Shown piece after piece: positions 39,777 to 49,197 of a stretch of DNA of 64,000 nt. The notes under the pieces are model-generated. The model saw nothing but the letters and a program-made list of their open reading frames with translations. It was not told the DNA's origin and searched no databases. Source of the DNA: Trichomonas tenax (taxonomy: Eukaryota > Parabasalia > Trichomonadida > Trichomonadidae); assembly GCA_023091735.1 (NCBI GenBank), contig JALKBU010000040.1, forward strand, positions 48,978-112,977, written 5' to 3'. The translations under genes were made by a program, and so were the position numbers. Numbering within the stretch: the stretch's first letter is position 1; each line of letters begins with the position of its first letter.

Positions 39777-39850
39777 GCCTGTGTAGCTCAACCGGATAGA
39801 GCATAAGACTCTTAATCTTGGGGTTGCGGGTTCGAGTCCCGCCACTGGCT
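39777..39850 (+). tRNA. tRNA-Lys (CTT)
   Basis: The cloverleaf can be drawn: acceptor GCCTGTG/CACTGGC, D-stem GCTC/GAGC, anticodon stem TAAGA/TCTTG with loop CTCTTAA (anticodon CTT), T-stem GCGGG/CCCGC with loop TTCGAGT. A-box (TAGCTCAACCGG) and B-box (GGTTCGAGTCC) fit Pol III promoters, and T5 follows as terminator. One acceptor pair (position 4-69) is a T-T mismatch. The 3' end of the gene is duplicated at 43702, flanking the inserted retroelement. Confidence 0.93.
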
Positions 39851-39854
39851 TTTT
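39836..39854 (+). repeat. 19-bp direct repeat (left copy), tRNA-Lys 3' end
   Basis: GTCCCGCCACTGGCTTTTT is identical at 39836-39854 and 43702-43720. The preceding base differs (A versus T), so the repeat is exactly bounded on its left side. It is read as the target-site duplication of the element between. Confidence 0.9.
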
Positions 39855-40148
39855 AGATGTTTTTTCCTTTCTCTTTTCCGTTTTTAGCTGACGACGAGAC
39901 GCTCGCGCAGTCGGCGGTCAACATTTGCGGCGAATATAACATGAAAGAAATAATGCACATGAAACTCACGAACTTCATTAAGAACGCTCAAGCAGCGCCG
40001 GAATTATTGAACAGGAAAAGATAAGTTGCAATTCAAAATGAAACAGCAACCGTTCAACTGTATGCAAAGCAAGTTAAGAATGAGTTGACAAAACTCAACC
40101 AAATTAAATCCTGCCACGATATAATCGGAACACGGGCAAACAATTTCA

Positions 40149-40847
40149 TTGACATACTCAACGAAAAACTACTGGAAATACCAAAAAGTACAGATCAAAG
40201 GACATGACTTTAGCAATCTTTTACAGACAATCGAGAAGATGGGCAAAATCACAAAAGCATTTCTCAAATCACAAAACGAAGACATACATGAAATGGAAAA
40301 CAATTTCAAGCAACTTAATGATTGCCTCAAAGAATACGCTACAGAATTCACAAAAACAGGAAATTTCAAATATTTTGAAAAAATTGGCAAAATCACATTC
40401 GCGATGAAAAGTGGTTATGAGAACTCAGATCTTGAATTTTTCATGGATAACGATCCACCAGAGCACACTATCTCAAGCACAAACTCATCAAGTTCTTCAA
40501 GCTCTTCAGAATCAGAAGTTGAACAAATCAACAATGATCAAAACAGGAGTAACACCAATAGTATGAGCATCCAAGAAAGTCAAAATCGAAATCAATTAAC
40601 TCAACCCTCACAGAGCAGAAGAAGCGACATTGAAAACAGCAGTCAAGCGATCGCCAACCATAGTGAAGCTCAAACTCCGTCGCAAAGTCAACAACAGCTA
40701 AATAACAATGATAATCATTCAGCAGATCAAAGCGAACAAAGCGAAGATCAAGAATCAGAAGTCGAAAACTCTGCATACGGAATATATGGACTCACTCTAC
40801 ATCAACTCAACCTACTGAAAGCGCTCTCAAGAAAACTCAGAACATGA
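40149..40847 (+). pseudogene. N-terminal ORF of the retroelement, Ser/Gln-rich
   Basis: About 230 residues: a helical start (LLQTIEKMGKITKAFLK) and then a long Ser/Gln/Asn/Glu-rich tail. The frame has no proper ATG, and an alternative frame before 40,200 (IDILNEKLLEIPKS) looks equally coding, so a frameshift near 40,190 is likely. It corresponds to an ORF1 or N-terminal extension. Confidence 0.5.
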
Positions 40848-41678
40848 AGGTCGACGGGTGATGTCTCAAACTGGGTCAGAGAAGTAGACAACAGAGTTAA
40901 TTTCGAACTAGAGGGAGACCTAACAGAGGCACCTCTAGAGTGTGTGATGATGACTAAGCATAAATTCCCTCCAGCGGAATGTCTGGAATTAATATGCGGA
41001 AATCCAACGTGCAATCAGAGATTCAAGGAACACAGCCTTCGCGAACAGTATTGGAGAATGGCACACCAGCTGAACAAATCTCGTCACGCACCTGTTAAAG
41101 TGATCAATATAGCAGCATGGATTATGGAATACAGAGTTCGAACAACAAGAATAGATTTCAATGAAGCGCGAAGATAGCGAAATATACTTGAATTACCGGC
41201 ATTTTGCCCCTTATGCAATTACGGAACAATAAAAGAGGAAGCATTTGTTCAGCAGCTTGCTGACAGGCACAATACCAGCGAACTTCCAAAAGACATGCCG
41301 AAGTTCTGGAAGATGTTAATAGTTAGCAGCGAACAAAATTTGATTAGCTTTAATAAGCTTACGAAGGAACAAGAAGGATTTGGATGCAGATACTGTGACT
41401 ACTGGTCGAACAGCAGAAGATTCACCAGCTCACACATTAGTCACTCCCACAAGGAGCACCAACGTCCAGGTGAGAAAGAGCCAATCGGTTCGAGAATCAA
41501 ATGCATCGCGCATCCAGCTTGTGATGAACCATCGGATAATGATGATGATGAAATCATCAACATCCAAAATGCTACTCAGTCAATAGAAGAAAACCAGAGT
41601 GAACAAGAAGAAGCAATTCATGAATCACTATCAGTCGAAGCTCAAGATGAACAGCGGAGAAAATCTGAACAGGATTGA
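40848..41678 (+). pseudogene. Zinc-finger region of the retroelement
   Basis: One frame with a single TAG at 41175-41177. It carries three Cys/His motifs: C-x4-C...H (CGNPTCNQRF...MAH), C-x2-C...H (CPLCNYG...DRH) and C-x2-C-x12-H-x3-H (CRYCDYW...ISHSH). N-terminal fingers of this type bind target DNA in site-specific R2/NeSL-like elements, so they are a good candidate for tRNA-gene recognition (inference). Confidence 0.55.
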
Positions 41679-42035
41679 GGGATCAGAGCATAAGAAGGTG
41701 CAACTGGTGAAGATCGAAGATCAGACTCCCACGGAGAGCAAAGACAAACAGAATCACAAAGAAGAGAAGAACAAGCAAGAGTATCTCAACAAAGTGAAAC
41801 TGATCCTAATCATCAAACAAGAACACAAAGAAGTGGATCTGAAGATGTTCAAAGGACAGTAGCTCATGAAGATCAAAGACAACCACAAACATAAAGAAGA
41901 GAAGCTCAACAAAACCAAAGAAGAGATAATCAAGAAGTTGAAAGAAGAGAATCACAAAGAAGACAAGATCATAGAGAAGATGAAAGAAGAGACACCCAAC
42001 CAGAACAGAGAACGGAAGATGACAGAAACATCAGG

Positions 42036-43593
42036 TTGAGACCAGAGTTATCGAGAAACGAATTCGAATACTTCCTCAACCTAGGAAGACAGAACAACTA
42101 CACTGAAAGTCAAGTCGGAAAGCTCCACTTGAGAAGAAGAAACAAACTCATGGGAGTTAGCCAAAGCTACTGGAAAGATACCGCAGTCCCACTTCTGGAA
42201 AGAATACAGAACATCACAAGAGGCAATGACGAAGAGAAGTTCTATGTGTTCAATGGAGCAGTATCATATCTCATCTTGAAGCTCCTCAAGGCAATAACAG
42301 ATACGATCAAACCAAGAAGAGGCAACAAGAGATCAAACAACAAAGGAAGATTGGAGTTGGCATGCTCCCCAAGGAACTTGGGCAAATCAGATGGCAAGAC
42401 GAGGGATTGCCCATCCAGCCCACACATCAGAGGACACTTTCATCAACATGCGGAACAGCCCAAACCCACAAACAGCACTGTTAATGAAAGAATTCATAAG
42501 AAGAGAGAGGAACAAACGAGGCATCAATGCATCCAACGACTCATCATTCCTCGACTGGGAAACAACACCAGAAGGAGAACTGATGACCGGGAGATGTGGG
42601 ACAGCATCACTTATCATCCTTGCCAAAGTAGCAGCAGCCAAGCTAAAAGCCAAAAATAGTCTACTGCGACAACAAAGCAGCACTCAAGATCCACGGTGAA
42701 ACACCAATCTCAGACTCCAAAGCAGTCACAAAAATAATCATGAAATGTGAAAGTGAACATAGCATGAACAAAATATTTGAGCTCCTTGTTCATGGACACA
42801 GCTTCCTGAATCTCAAAGACAACAGAGACTGCAATGTTATCGTTGGAAACTATTCCAACAGAGTCAGCGACAAGGTCATCAAATTCGCACTAAGTGCAAG
42901 ATGCAACGCGCTGTACAATGAATATCTTCATTCCCGCAAAGGCCTGCCACAGAATACAGGATCTAACTGCTCTTATTGCGGTAAAGGGAAAGAAGATTCG
43001 CTGAAGCATCGAATCAACTCTTGCCGCAATGCTTTCATACAAATGATGATTCGACACAATAAGATAGTCGATATCATTGCAAAGGAGGCTGTCCATGCTT
43101 TCGCGGGATACACAGTTAAGTTTAACTCAACTGTATCCATTCCAAACAAACCAGCAATCCAAGGCGAGTCAGCGAGACTCAAGCCCGACATCATCATCTA
43201 CAACAAGTCAAAAATCTGGATAGTCGACATAACTTGCCCATACGACGACATATCAGATAATGGATAGACAAAGATGCAAAGCACATACGAAGATAAGATC
43301 AACAAGTATGCTGATCTTCGAAACCAATGCGAAATAAGGCTGAGGATGAAAGCATATCTCTTCCCAATAGTCATCAGCTCGCTTGGTGTCTTCTAGAAGA
43401 AATGTGGAAAGCATTTGATGAAGTTAATCGGAGCGAGGAAAGAAACATCGAAGAAGATGAAGTCGACAATCAGAAAAATGTCGATTTCGGCCATAACTTC
43501 ATCATTCTGCATTTTAACAACATTCCAATCAGAGGAGAACACAATGAAGTTACTGATGAAAAAATCAGTAATCTCAGAAATGAAGAACAATAA
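42036..43593 (+). pseudogene. C-terminal endonuclease region of the retroelement
   Basis: At least two frame changes (near 42,360 and 42,660) and stops at 43,265 and 43,394. The first 115 residues (SRNEFEYFLNLGRQ...LKLLKAITDTIKP) are a helical domain, and the middle is unassigned. From 42,665 the frame reads YCDNKAALKIHGE... and then CSYCGKGKEDSLKHRINSC (CCHC), KPDIIIYNKSKIWIVDITCPYD, KINKYADL and FPIVISSLG. This is the restriction-like endonuclease order, with the PD...D-type catalytic residues kept. Confidence 0.7.
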
Positions 43594-43701
43594 ATAATCC
43601 CACATACACCAAAAGTGCCAGCACAACACCGTTGCACCCCCTCAAACTTATCAATATGTTAATTCCAACATTTTAGATAATGTGCGAATAAACTTTTACT
43701 T

Positions 43702-43720
43702 GTCCCGCCACTGGCTTTTT
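43702..43720 (+). repeat. 19-bp direct repeat (right copy)
   Basis: Same 19 bases as 39836-39854, followed by two more T. It represents the last 15 bases of tRNA-Lys plus the T-tract, without the B-box, so it cannot be transcribed alone. Confidence 0.9.
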
Positions 43721-43906
43721 TTGATTTTCTCTCAATTTTTAGGTAAATTTCAGAATTAAAAAGGTAACTGTTTTTATTTTTTGATAATAAAAATACCAAT
43801 TTATTAAGATGCTAAATCCATTTTCATCATTAGAAAATTTTTATCTCCATTATTTAATGAAAGATGATTATTTTGTAAACTTTACATCAAATTGTCAAAA
43901 AATATT

Positions 43907-43919
43907 TTACATGTCAAAT
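43907..43919. promoter_or_regulatory. TTTACATGTCAAA motif
   Basis: One of the best copies of the recurring motif, just 3' of the MFS gene; no obvious gene starts next to it, so promoter function is uncertain here. Confidence 0.25.
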
Positions 43920-43934
43920 AAAACTTTTAATGTT

Positions 43935-45107
43935 TTAAAGCACAGTTTTGCATAGAGGATAAAGCAGAGCAATACCTCCAACAATATCCATTATCAAGAA
44001 CAACATACATCCTGAAGGGTTTATAGAAACCTTCGCAAACGGATCAAACTCGTTCGGGAATCCTACAATCAAGAAGAAAGAAATCAGCCACCTCAAGGAA
44101 CCTGCTATGATCATATATATGTTGTTTGTTTGATCATCAAATGCCGAGTCATCATAAACCTCCCTCCAGAGTGCAGACTGCTTTCCAAGTCCTTGTCCAA
44201 TGAAATTAATTAAATATGTTAACTCATTGATGTTGTTCGTGTAAATAGAATAGTTGGAGTATGCACACATTACAAATGATACCATTATCATCAGGAATCC
44301 TAAGATTTCAACTCTGGATAATACAAAAAATAGTGGAGTTGCTATGACGAGGCTCAAAATGCAGTTATACGCGTTTTCATACGAATTGAATTGAGCTACA
44401 TATGTTTGATAAGTATAAACGCCAGATAAAAGTGATGGAATTAAAACAATTGAAATCATGAAGATCCTCTCAAGGTTGACATCAGAATTATCACCAAATG
44501 ATAATTTTTTGAAGTAATCTCTGTGTGTATCAAATTCGAAAATTAACAATAATATTATTTGAATTACCGACAAAGCGATCAGAATATAAACAGAAAATTT
44601 TCCGCTAAGTAGAGATATCATCAAACCAATTGGATAGCACATTAAATGCGTTGAAGATAAATTTTTTGGCTCTTCATATTCGATTTCAGCCAATAATATT
44701 GGGCAAAATGACGATAAAATGCCCATAACAAGACCTTCGAAGAACCTAATTGTGACAGAAACGATTTTTGATGAACAAAAAATATAAAATATAGTGATAA
44801 GGATGATATTGACGATATTAATAGAAACCAAAGATACATTCCTATCTATGCTTCTTAATGACAAAGGTAAAAATTCACCAATTGAAGCTGCTAGAAAATA
44901 AACATTCTGAGTGAGCCCGAAATCTATTCCGTGGTCTGAAATATCGTTAATATTGAAGAAATCATGGCTTAGTTTAAATGGTCCAAATATTCCGAATATA
45001 ATTCCAATGGAAATAGAAGAAAGCCACACTATGAATGCAGACAACAAGTTTGTCCTGAAGCTGAACACATGGAGAGGGACTCTTAAGAATGGAGAAAATG
45101 AATCCAT
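43935..45107 (-). CDS. Major-facilitator-like transporter
   Basis: The 390-aa protein is almost wholly hydrophobic, with about 11-12 membrane segments, and begins FRTNLLSAFIVWLSSISIGIIFG as MFS sugar porters do. A loop after segment 2 and an acidic central loop (FEFDTHRDYFKKLSFGDNSDVNLERIF) separating two six-helix halves support the fold. It is shorter than typical sugar transporters (about 450-500), and the G-R-R/K-type loop motifs are degenerate, so substrate and activity are unclear. A plasma-membrane solute carrier is the best guess. TTTACGTGTCAAAA lies about 35 bp before the ATG. The stop is in a TAAA context. Confidence 0.7.
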   Translation of the reverse strand: MDSFSPFLRVPLHVFSFRTNLLSAFIVWLSSISIGIIFGIFGPFKLSHDFFNINDISDHGIDFGLTQNVYFLAASIGEFLPLSLRSIDRNVSLVSINIVNIILITIFYIFCSSKIVSVTIRFFEGLVMGILSSFCPILLAEIEYEEPKNLSSTHLMCYPIGLMISLLSGKFSVYILIALSVIQIILLLIFEFDTHRDYFKKLSFGDNSDVNLERIFMISIVLIPSLLSGVYTYQTYVAQFNSYENAYNCILSLVIATPLFFVLSRVEILGFLMIMVSFVMCAYSNYSIYTNNINELTYLINFIGQGLGKQSALWREVYDDSAFDDQTNNIYMIIAGSLRWLISFFLIVGFPNEFDPFAKVSINPSGCMLFLIMDIVGGIALLYPLCKTVL

Positions 45108-45135
45108 AAACGTTTAGAAAATTACAAAAATGCCA

Positions 45136-45149
45136 TTTTGACACGTAAA
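45136..45149 (-). promoter_or_regulatory. TTTACGTGTCAAAA motif upstream of the MFS gene
   Basis: On the minus strand, about 30-45 bases before the ATG at 45107. It is the same sequence as the motif at 21,338. Confidence 0.4.
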
Positions 45150-45290
45150 TTCGTTTTTGACATATTGAAAAATTTGTGTGAAAATTTTGACTTCTGATGT
45201 TTTTTTATTGAAGTAAAAAAAAGAAGAATTTTATTATCAATTCAAAATATATTATTTGATGTGTCATTCTCTAGTAAGAATAAATTAAAT

Positions 45291-45440
45291 AGCTGGGCTC
45301 GGAAGACTCTTCAATCACTGCTGTAAGTCAATGTTGAAGGATCCCAAAGTGCAATTCCAGAAAAGCGAGCGAGTCACACTCCACAGCATTCACACAATCA
45401 TTATCAAAGTTGATGCTGTTCCAAAAATTATCACAATCAA
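45291..45440 (+). ncRNA. Possible H/ACA-type RNA
   Basis: A GC-richer island without an ORF, just upstream of tRNA-Ala. It can fold as hairpin (CTTCAA...TTGAAG inside CTGG...CCAG) - AGAAAA (H-box like ANANNA, 45359-45364) - hairpin (ACAGCAT...ATGCTGT) - ACA (45433-45435). This order suits an H/ACA snoRNA of about 145 nt. No target was checked. Confidence 0.22.
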
Positions 45441-45504
45441 TTTTGGGATTTCAAGATAAAGAAAGGTGACATCTGGGATTAAAACTTCGATAAAATTTTG
45501 AGTT

Positions 45505-45576
45505 GGGGGTGTGGCTTAGTGGTAAAGTGCGTCTTTAGCATAGATGAGGCCGGGGGTTCGATTCCCCTCACCTCCA
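45505..45576 (+). tRNA. tRNA-Ala (AGC)
   Basis: Acceptor GGGGGTG/CACCTCC with discriminator A, D-arm GGCTTAGTGGTAAAGTGC, anticodon stem CGTCT/AGATG with loop TTAGCAT (anticodon AGC), T-arm GGGGG-TTCGATT-CCCCT. A T4 tract follows. 72 nt, no intron. All stems pair, with G-T pairs in the acceptor, anticodon and T stems. Confidence 0.95.
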
Positions 45577-45947
45577 TTTTTTCATTCACGAAAAATTTCG
45601 GTTGGAAATGCGAAAAAATAGAGCATTAAACAACAAGAGTAAGGACAAATTATGCACATTCTTTTTATCATTAGAAGACCAAATGCAACTATATTAAAAA
45701 ACTTAATAAAAAGTATTTTTCATAATTTCATCTCTATAAAATATCATTACAGAATCAAAATTTCAAGATGATCTTTGGAAGAAGCAGTTAAAGAAAGCTC
45801 ATGCTCTGGCTTTAGATTTTGCATGAATCATAACATCATTGACATGCAATTAAATGTGGATTTGGAAATAACTCGATACTATTTTTGATAATAAATAACA
45901 AATTTAAGAAAATAACAAATATAATATAATAATGTAATTATAAAAAA
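45577..45947. other. AT-rich spacer
   Basis: No feature seen after the tRNA terminator. Confidence 0.5.
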
Positions 45948-48123
45948 TCAGTCAGAATAATTACTGTCAGAAATAACTTCTTCTTTTGATTCAATACAAT
46001 CAAGCTCGATTTCTTCAGAGTAAGATTGTGCCGCATCAATAGCACCACCTTCATAGTCGAGTTCAAGATTCATATATTCGAAGTCTTCACTATCATCTTG
46101 GTCGGGCGATTTCGTAGCTTGTTGGATGCTTTTTTCTGCTTCATCTGGTCGGTCTTTACTGCAACAGCAGCATTCTGCCCAGTGGAATCTCATAGTGAAG
46201 AAACGGAAGATAGCTACAACAACAATGATAAAGAAAATCAAAATTCCTGGAGCCGCAAGATGCATAATCAAAGGACTGCTGAGGCAATCCTCCAAACCTC
46301 CTGCTTGAAGAGCTTCTCCTATGAGAACTGTTCCAGAGTTACTTCCCTGGCTGATAGATTTGAGGATGTTTTCATATGTGGAAACAAATGGAGCCATGAT
46401 AAGGTTAAGGAGGAGGAAAGCATGAACAGTAATATGAACCATAATCCTTCCAAAGAATACAGACTTACAGAATGCAGTGAATAGTGTTGTGGCAACTTTC
46501 ATGATAAAATCGAGGACTTTGAAGTATCGCTTCTTCAAAATGTATTGGTTGTAAAGATATGAAGCAGGATGTTCATAGTTCTTTGTTTCATAAGCGTAAT
46601 CTGTTTCAAATCAAGATATCTTGAATTCGTAGTGACTCTTAGAACGAGCTAAATAATGCTTCTTTCTACCTTTGTCAACGCGATCTGTATCGATGTGAAT
46701 AATATCAAATTTTCTTTCATTCATCCTTCGGTCAACCGTTGTAATATCGTATTTCTTCAATAATTTAACCTGATTTTCCATAGCTTCAAGTTCTTTCTCA
46801 CGAACTCGAATACCACGCATTCTCTTGATGTAAGAAATAGCATCAATGATTTCCAAAACGAAAATAATCGGAATCCAGAGTGCATATACAATAATGAAAA
46901 TGATTGCCAAAAGATGTGCAAAGTTAAATGAATTTCCAGCATTGTTCAGATCAAAGCAAGCGATGGAATCGAAAGCTATTGAAAGCGTTGTATCTCCTTC
47001 AGTTGAATCTTGGCATTGAAGAATTGATGTCCACAAATCATTCGATAGATTGTAAAGAACAGTTAAAAGGAATAAACAGAAACTTGCCTTCTTGACACGG
47101 AACTCATCCCACCACAAATCACTGGTATCTTGTGTGGCACGTTTACGGAAGTAATGAACACCATATACAAGAGCTACGAATAAAGCAACAGAACCTAATG
47201 TGAGCCAGAATCCAAATGCGTAAAACCGATTCACAATCTTTTGATAATACAAGTTTTCGTTGAGTGTGAAAATATAAGATAATCCCCATGCACAGCCTAA
47301 TAACACAATTACGAACCAGATGAGGATATATATTGATCTCTTGAACTTTTCATAACAACATTTGTAGAACCTTTCTTAAGATTTTGCAAATAAAATAGAA
47401 TGACAGCGACAGGGACAACAGAATAAACAAAGAATTGGAAATACATTAATGAATCAGGAATTGAAATGCCAACGAGAAATGAAACAACTTTTTTGATGAA
47501 TTTTGCAACAACGGCAAAATTGAGTGCGAAGATAATTTGAACTTAAATTACGGTAAAGTTTGGGCCATTTAACGCGTTTCACGTAGAGAACAATGGCTTG
47601 AAGCATCTGATGGAATGTAATGAATATTTCCCACTTACTTGCAAGTGATCCATATTTGATCACATTCTGTTTGATACTGGAATTTTTCAGCACAATCATT
47701 GATATTATCGTATAATTGTTCTTGCTTTTCGAATAGATATTCTGTGAAATTCTGTTCCGCGAGTTGTTGATTGAGCATTTTTCGAGCTTGCAGTCGATGT
47801 TTAAAGTCAACTTTCTCGTCATTAACTTTCTTTATAGATTCACATTTTGCAAGCAAAATGTAGTAAATTTCATTGAAGTAGTTTTCTGGAATAGTAACAT
47901 AACGTGGAGCAACAATTGAAAGAGCGTCACCAAGATCCATTGCCCATTCATCGCCTTCGTAAGTGATGTGAGTCATATCGAAGTGATCTGTGTGGTTTGG
48001 ATAGAACCATCAAATGAGCTGCTCGACATCATATAATTTCATGATCTGCGTTGCAGTTAATTGATGCGGATTTGGAGCATCATCTAATGTATGAAAAAAT
48101 CTTAATCTCTTACGTAGAAGGAG
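45948..48123 (-). pseudogene. Large multi-pass membrane protein, broken by stops and frameshifts
   Basis: Read on the minus strand, pieces of one protein follow each other: KLYDVEQLI, TGA (48010-48012), WFYPNHTDHFDMTHI...; a frame change near 47,640; EIFITFHQMLQAIVLYVKR; another near 47,550; FAVVAKFIKKVVSFLVGI...; another near 47,375; then IYILIWFVIVLLGCAWGL... to a TGA at 46611-46613; then a last piece of about 220 residues with two membrane helices, a CCCC cluster and an acidic tail to 45948. Upstream, a TAG closes the frame at about 48,124. Two TGAs and at least three frameshifts make this a pseudogene. Family not recognised. Confidence 0.75.
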
Positions 48124-48329
48124 GCTCTAATAATGATGTACGTACAATTATATTTTAATATCAATGATATATCACAATCAAATGATATTCTACCGTTTTG
48201 AAAGGGAAAAAAGTTCTCTGCACTAATGTTATGTTGAGATGAGCATTTGCACAAAATATATTTTAAAGACTATGTAGTGAATGAGTAACAAAAAAACAAT
48301 TTAAGGATGGTTAAGAAAAAGTAGATAAA

Positions 48330-49184
48330 TTAGTTAAGAAGAGGTTGCTGAACAGGCTGTTCTTCAAGCTTTGACTTCTTCTTAAGGCAAGGCAATATCA
48401 AAGCATTAAGGATTGAGAAGAAGAAGCCTGCAGATGTGCAAGCAACCATTATATAGTTGTAGAGTTTGATATCGAACTCCACTGATGGATTAGAGTATTG
48501 ATCTGCAGCAGTATTGTTGTGGTATCTGACATTTGACCATTTGACTGCTTTATTTAATTGAGCAAATTCTTGCAAATTTTTGAGAGTTGAACCAGCAATG
48601 ATATTAAATGTAACCTCATCATACGGAGCTTCAGATATCTGAAGTAAAGCTGGTTCTGTAAATGAAAGTGTATCTAAACTGTGTAAAATCGATTCATTTA
48701 AAATATTTGTTCCATTAATGTATGAAGAAGTCCAAAAATGGAATGAATTCTTTCGTGGGTGATCTAACTTCGATACTAAAATCTTTGAATGAGGTCCAAA
48801 ATCAACGAATGAATAATATGGATCTGCTAATGGTTCCTGTGTGACATTATATACAACACCTGTTGAGTCTGCAACGATGTATCCTCCTGAAACGCTTACA
48901 TTTACGAGCCAGAACGAAATATCGCAGCCGCTGCCTTCACAGCGAGCAGTAACGTTCTTATTTTCGAATAAATAGCCAGTCCCTGGCTTTGAAATGTATT
49001 CCATCGAATCAGATGTCGTTATTTTAAGTTGAGATTTAGAAGTTGCGTGATGATAAATTCCTGTTGTTTTATACTCAGAGTTTGCTTCCCATTTGACGTC
49101 AGAAGACTTAACGCGGCATCTTCCGAAAATAAAATTGTCATATGTTAAGTTGCACGCTTCAAATAAAATAATTCCAAGTATCAT
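48330..49184 (-). CDS. Type I membrane surface protein, intact paralogue of 31391-32296
   Basis: The 284-aa protein starts MILGIILFEACNLTY, a short signal peptide. The ectodomain of about 225 residues has a CEGSGCDISFW cysteine motif and many N-glycosylation sites (NVT, NVS, NGT, NES, NNT). One membrane helix (YIMVACTSAGFFFSILNALILPCL) and a tail (KKKSKLEEQPVQQPLLN) with an acidic-LL-like end follow. The ATG at 49184 is preferred over an upstream Met because TCACTTTT, an excellent trichomonad initiator, lies 5 bases before it. Ligand unknown. The paralogue at 31391 shares the whole layout. Confidence 0.75.
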   Translation of the reverse strand: MILGIILFEACNLTYDNFIFGRCRVKSSDVKWEANSEYKTTGIYHHATSKSQLKITTSDSMEYISKPGTGYLFENKNVTARCEGSGCDISFWLVNVSVSGGYIVADSTGVVYNVTQEPLADPYYSFVDFGPHSKILVSKLDHPRKNSFHFWTSSYINGTNILNESILHSLDTLSFTEPALLQISEAPYDEVTFNIIAGSTLKNLQEFAQLNKAVKWSNVRYHNNTAADQYSNPSVEFDIKLYNYIMVACTSAGFFFSILNALILPCLKKKSKLEEQPVQQPLLN

Positions 49185-49189
49185 TATTG

Positions 49190-49197
49190 AAAAGTGA
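49190..49197 (-). promoter_or_regulatory. Initiator TCACTTTT
   Basis: It matches TCA-Py-(T/A) and sits 5 bases upstream of the ATG at 49184, the usual spacing for trichomonad initiators. Confidence 0.6.

Larger units (their letters stand above)
39855..43701 (+). mobile_element. tRNA-inserted non-LTR retroelement with restriction-like endonuclease, degenerate and RT-less
   Basis: About 3.85 kb lies between two 19-bp copies of the tRNA-Lys 3' end. It codes, with several frame breaks, for a Ser/Gln-rich N-terminal region, three zinc-finger-like motifs, a middle domain, and a C-terminal module with a CCHC finger and the K-P-D...V-D-I-T-C-P-Y-D...K-Y-A-D-L...P-I-V-I-S-S-L-G series seen in R4/R2/CRE-type restriction-like endonucleases. 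There is no poly(A) tail. No reverse-transcriptase motif (such as YxDD) is found, so the RT was probably deleted. It is more GC-rich than its flanks. Confidence 0.75.

Noticed and set aside
40528..40776. Antisense ORFs inside the retroelement (for example 82 aa at 40528-40776)
   Set aside because: Mirror frames of the Ser/Gln/Glu-rich sense region.
39855..43701. Integrase-type (phage-like) insertion into the tRNA gene
   Set aside because: Direct repeats at a tRNA end also suit tyrosine-recombinase elements, but no integrase is present and the C-terminal module is of the non-LTR endonuclease type.
47635..47650. GTAAGT after AAG in the membrane pseudogene as a 5' splice site
   Set aside because: Trichomonad introns have an extended GTACGT-like 5' site and a fixed 3' motif (branch ACTAACACACAG); no such 3' site follows, and frameshifts elsewhere explain the breaks better.
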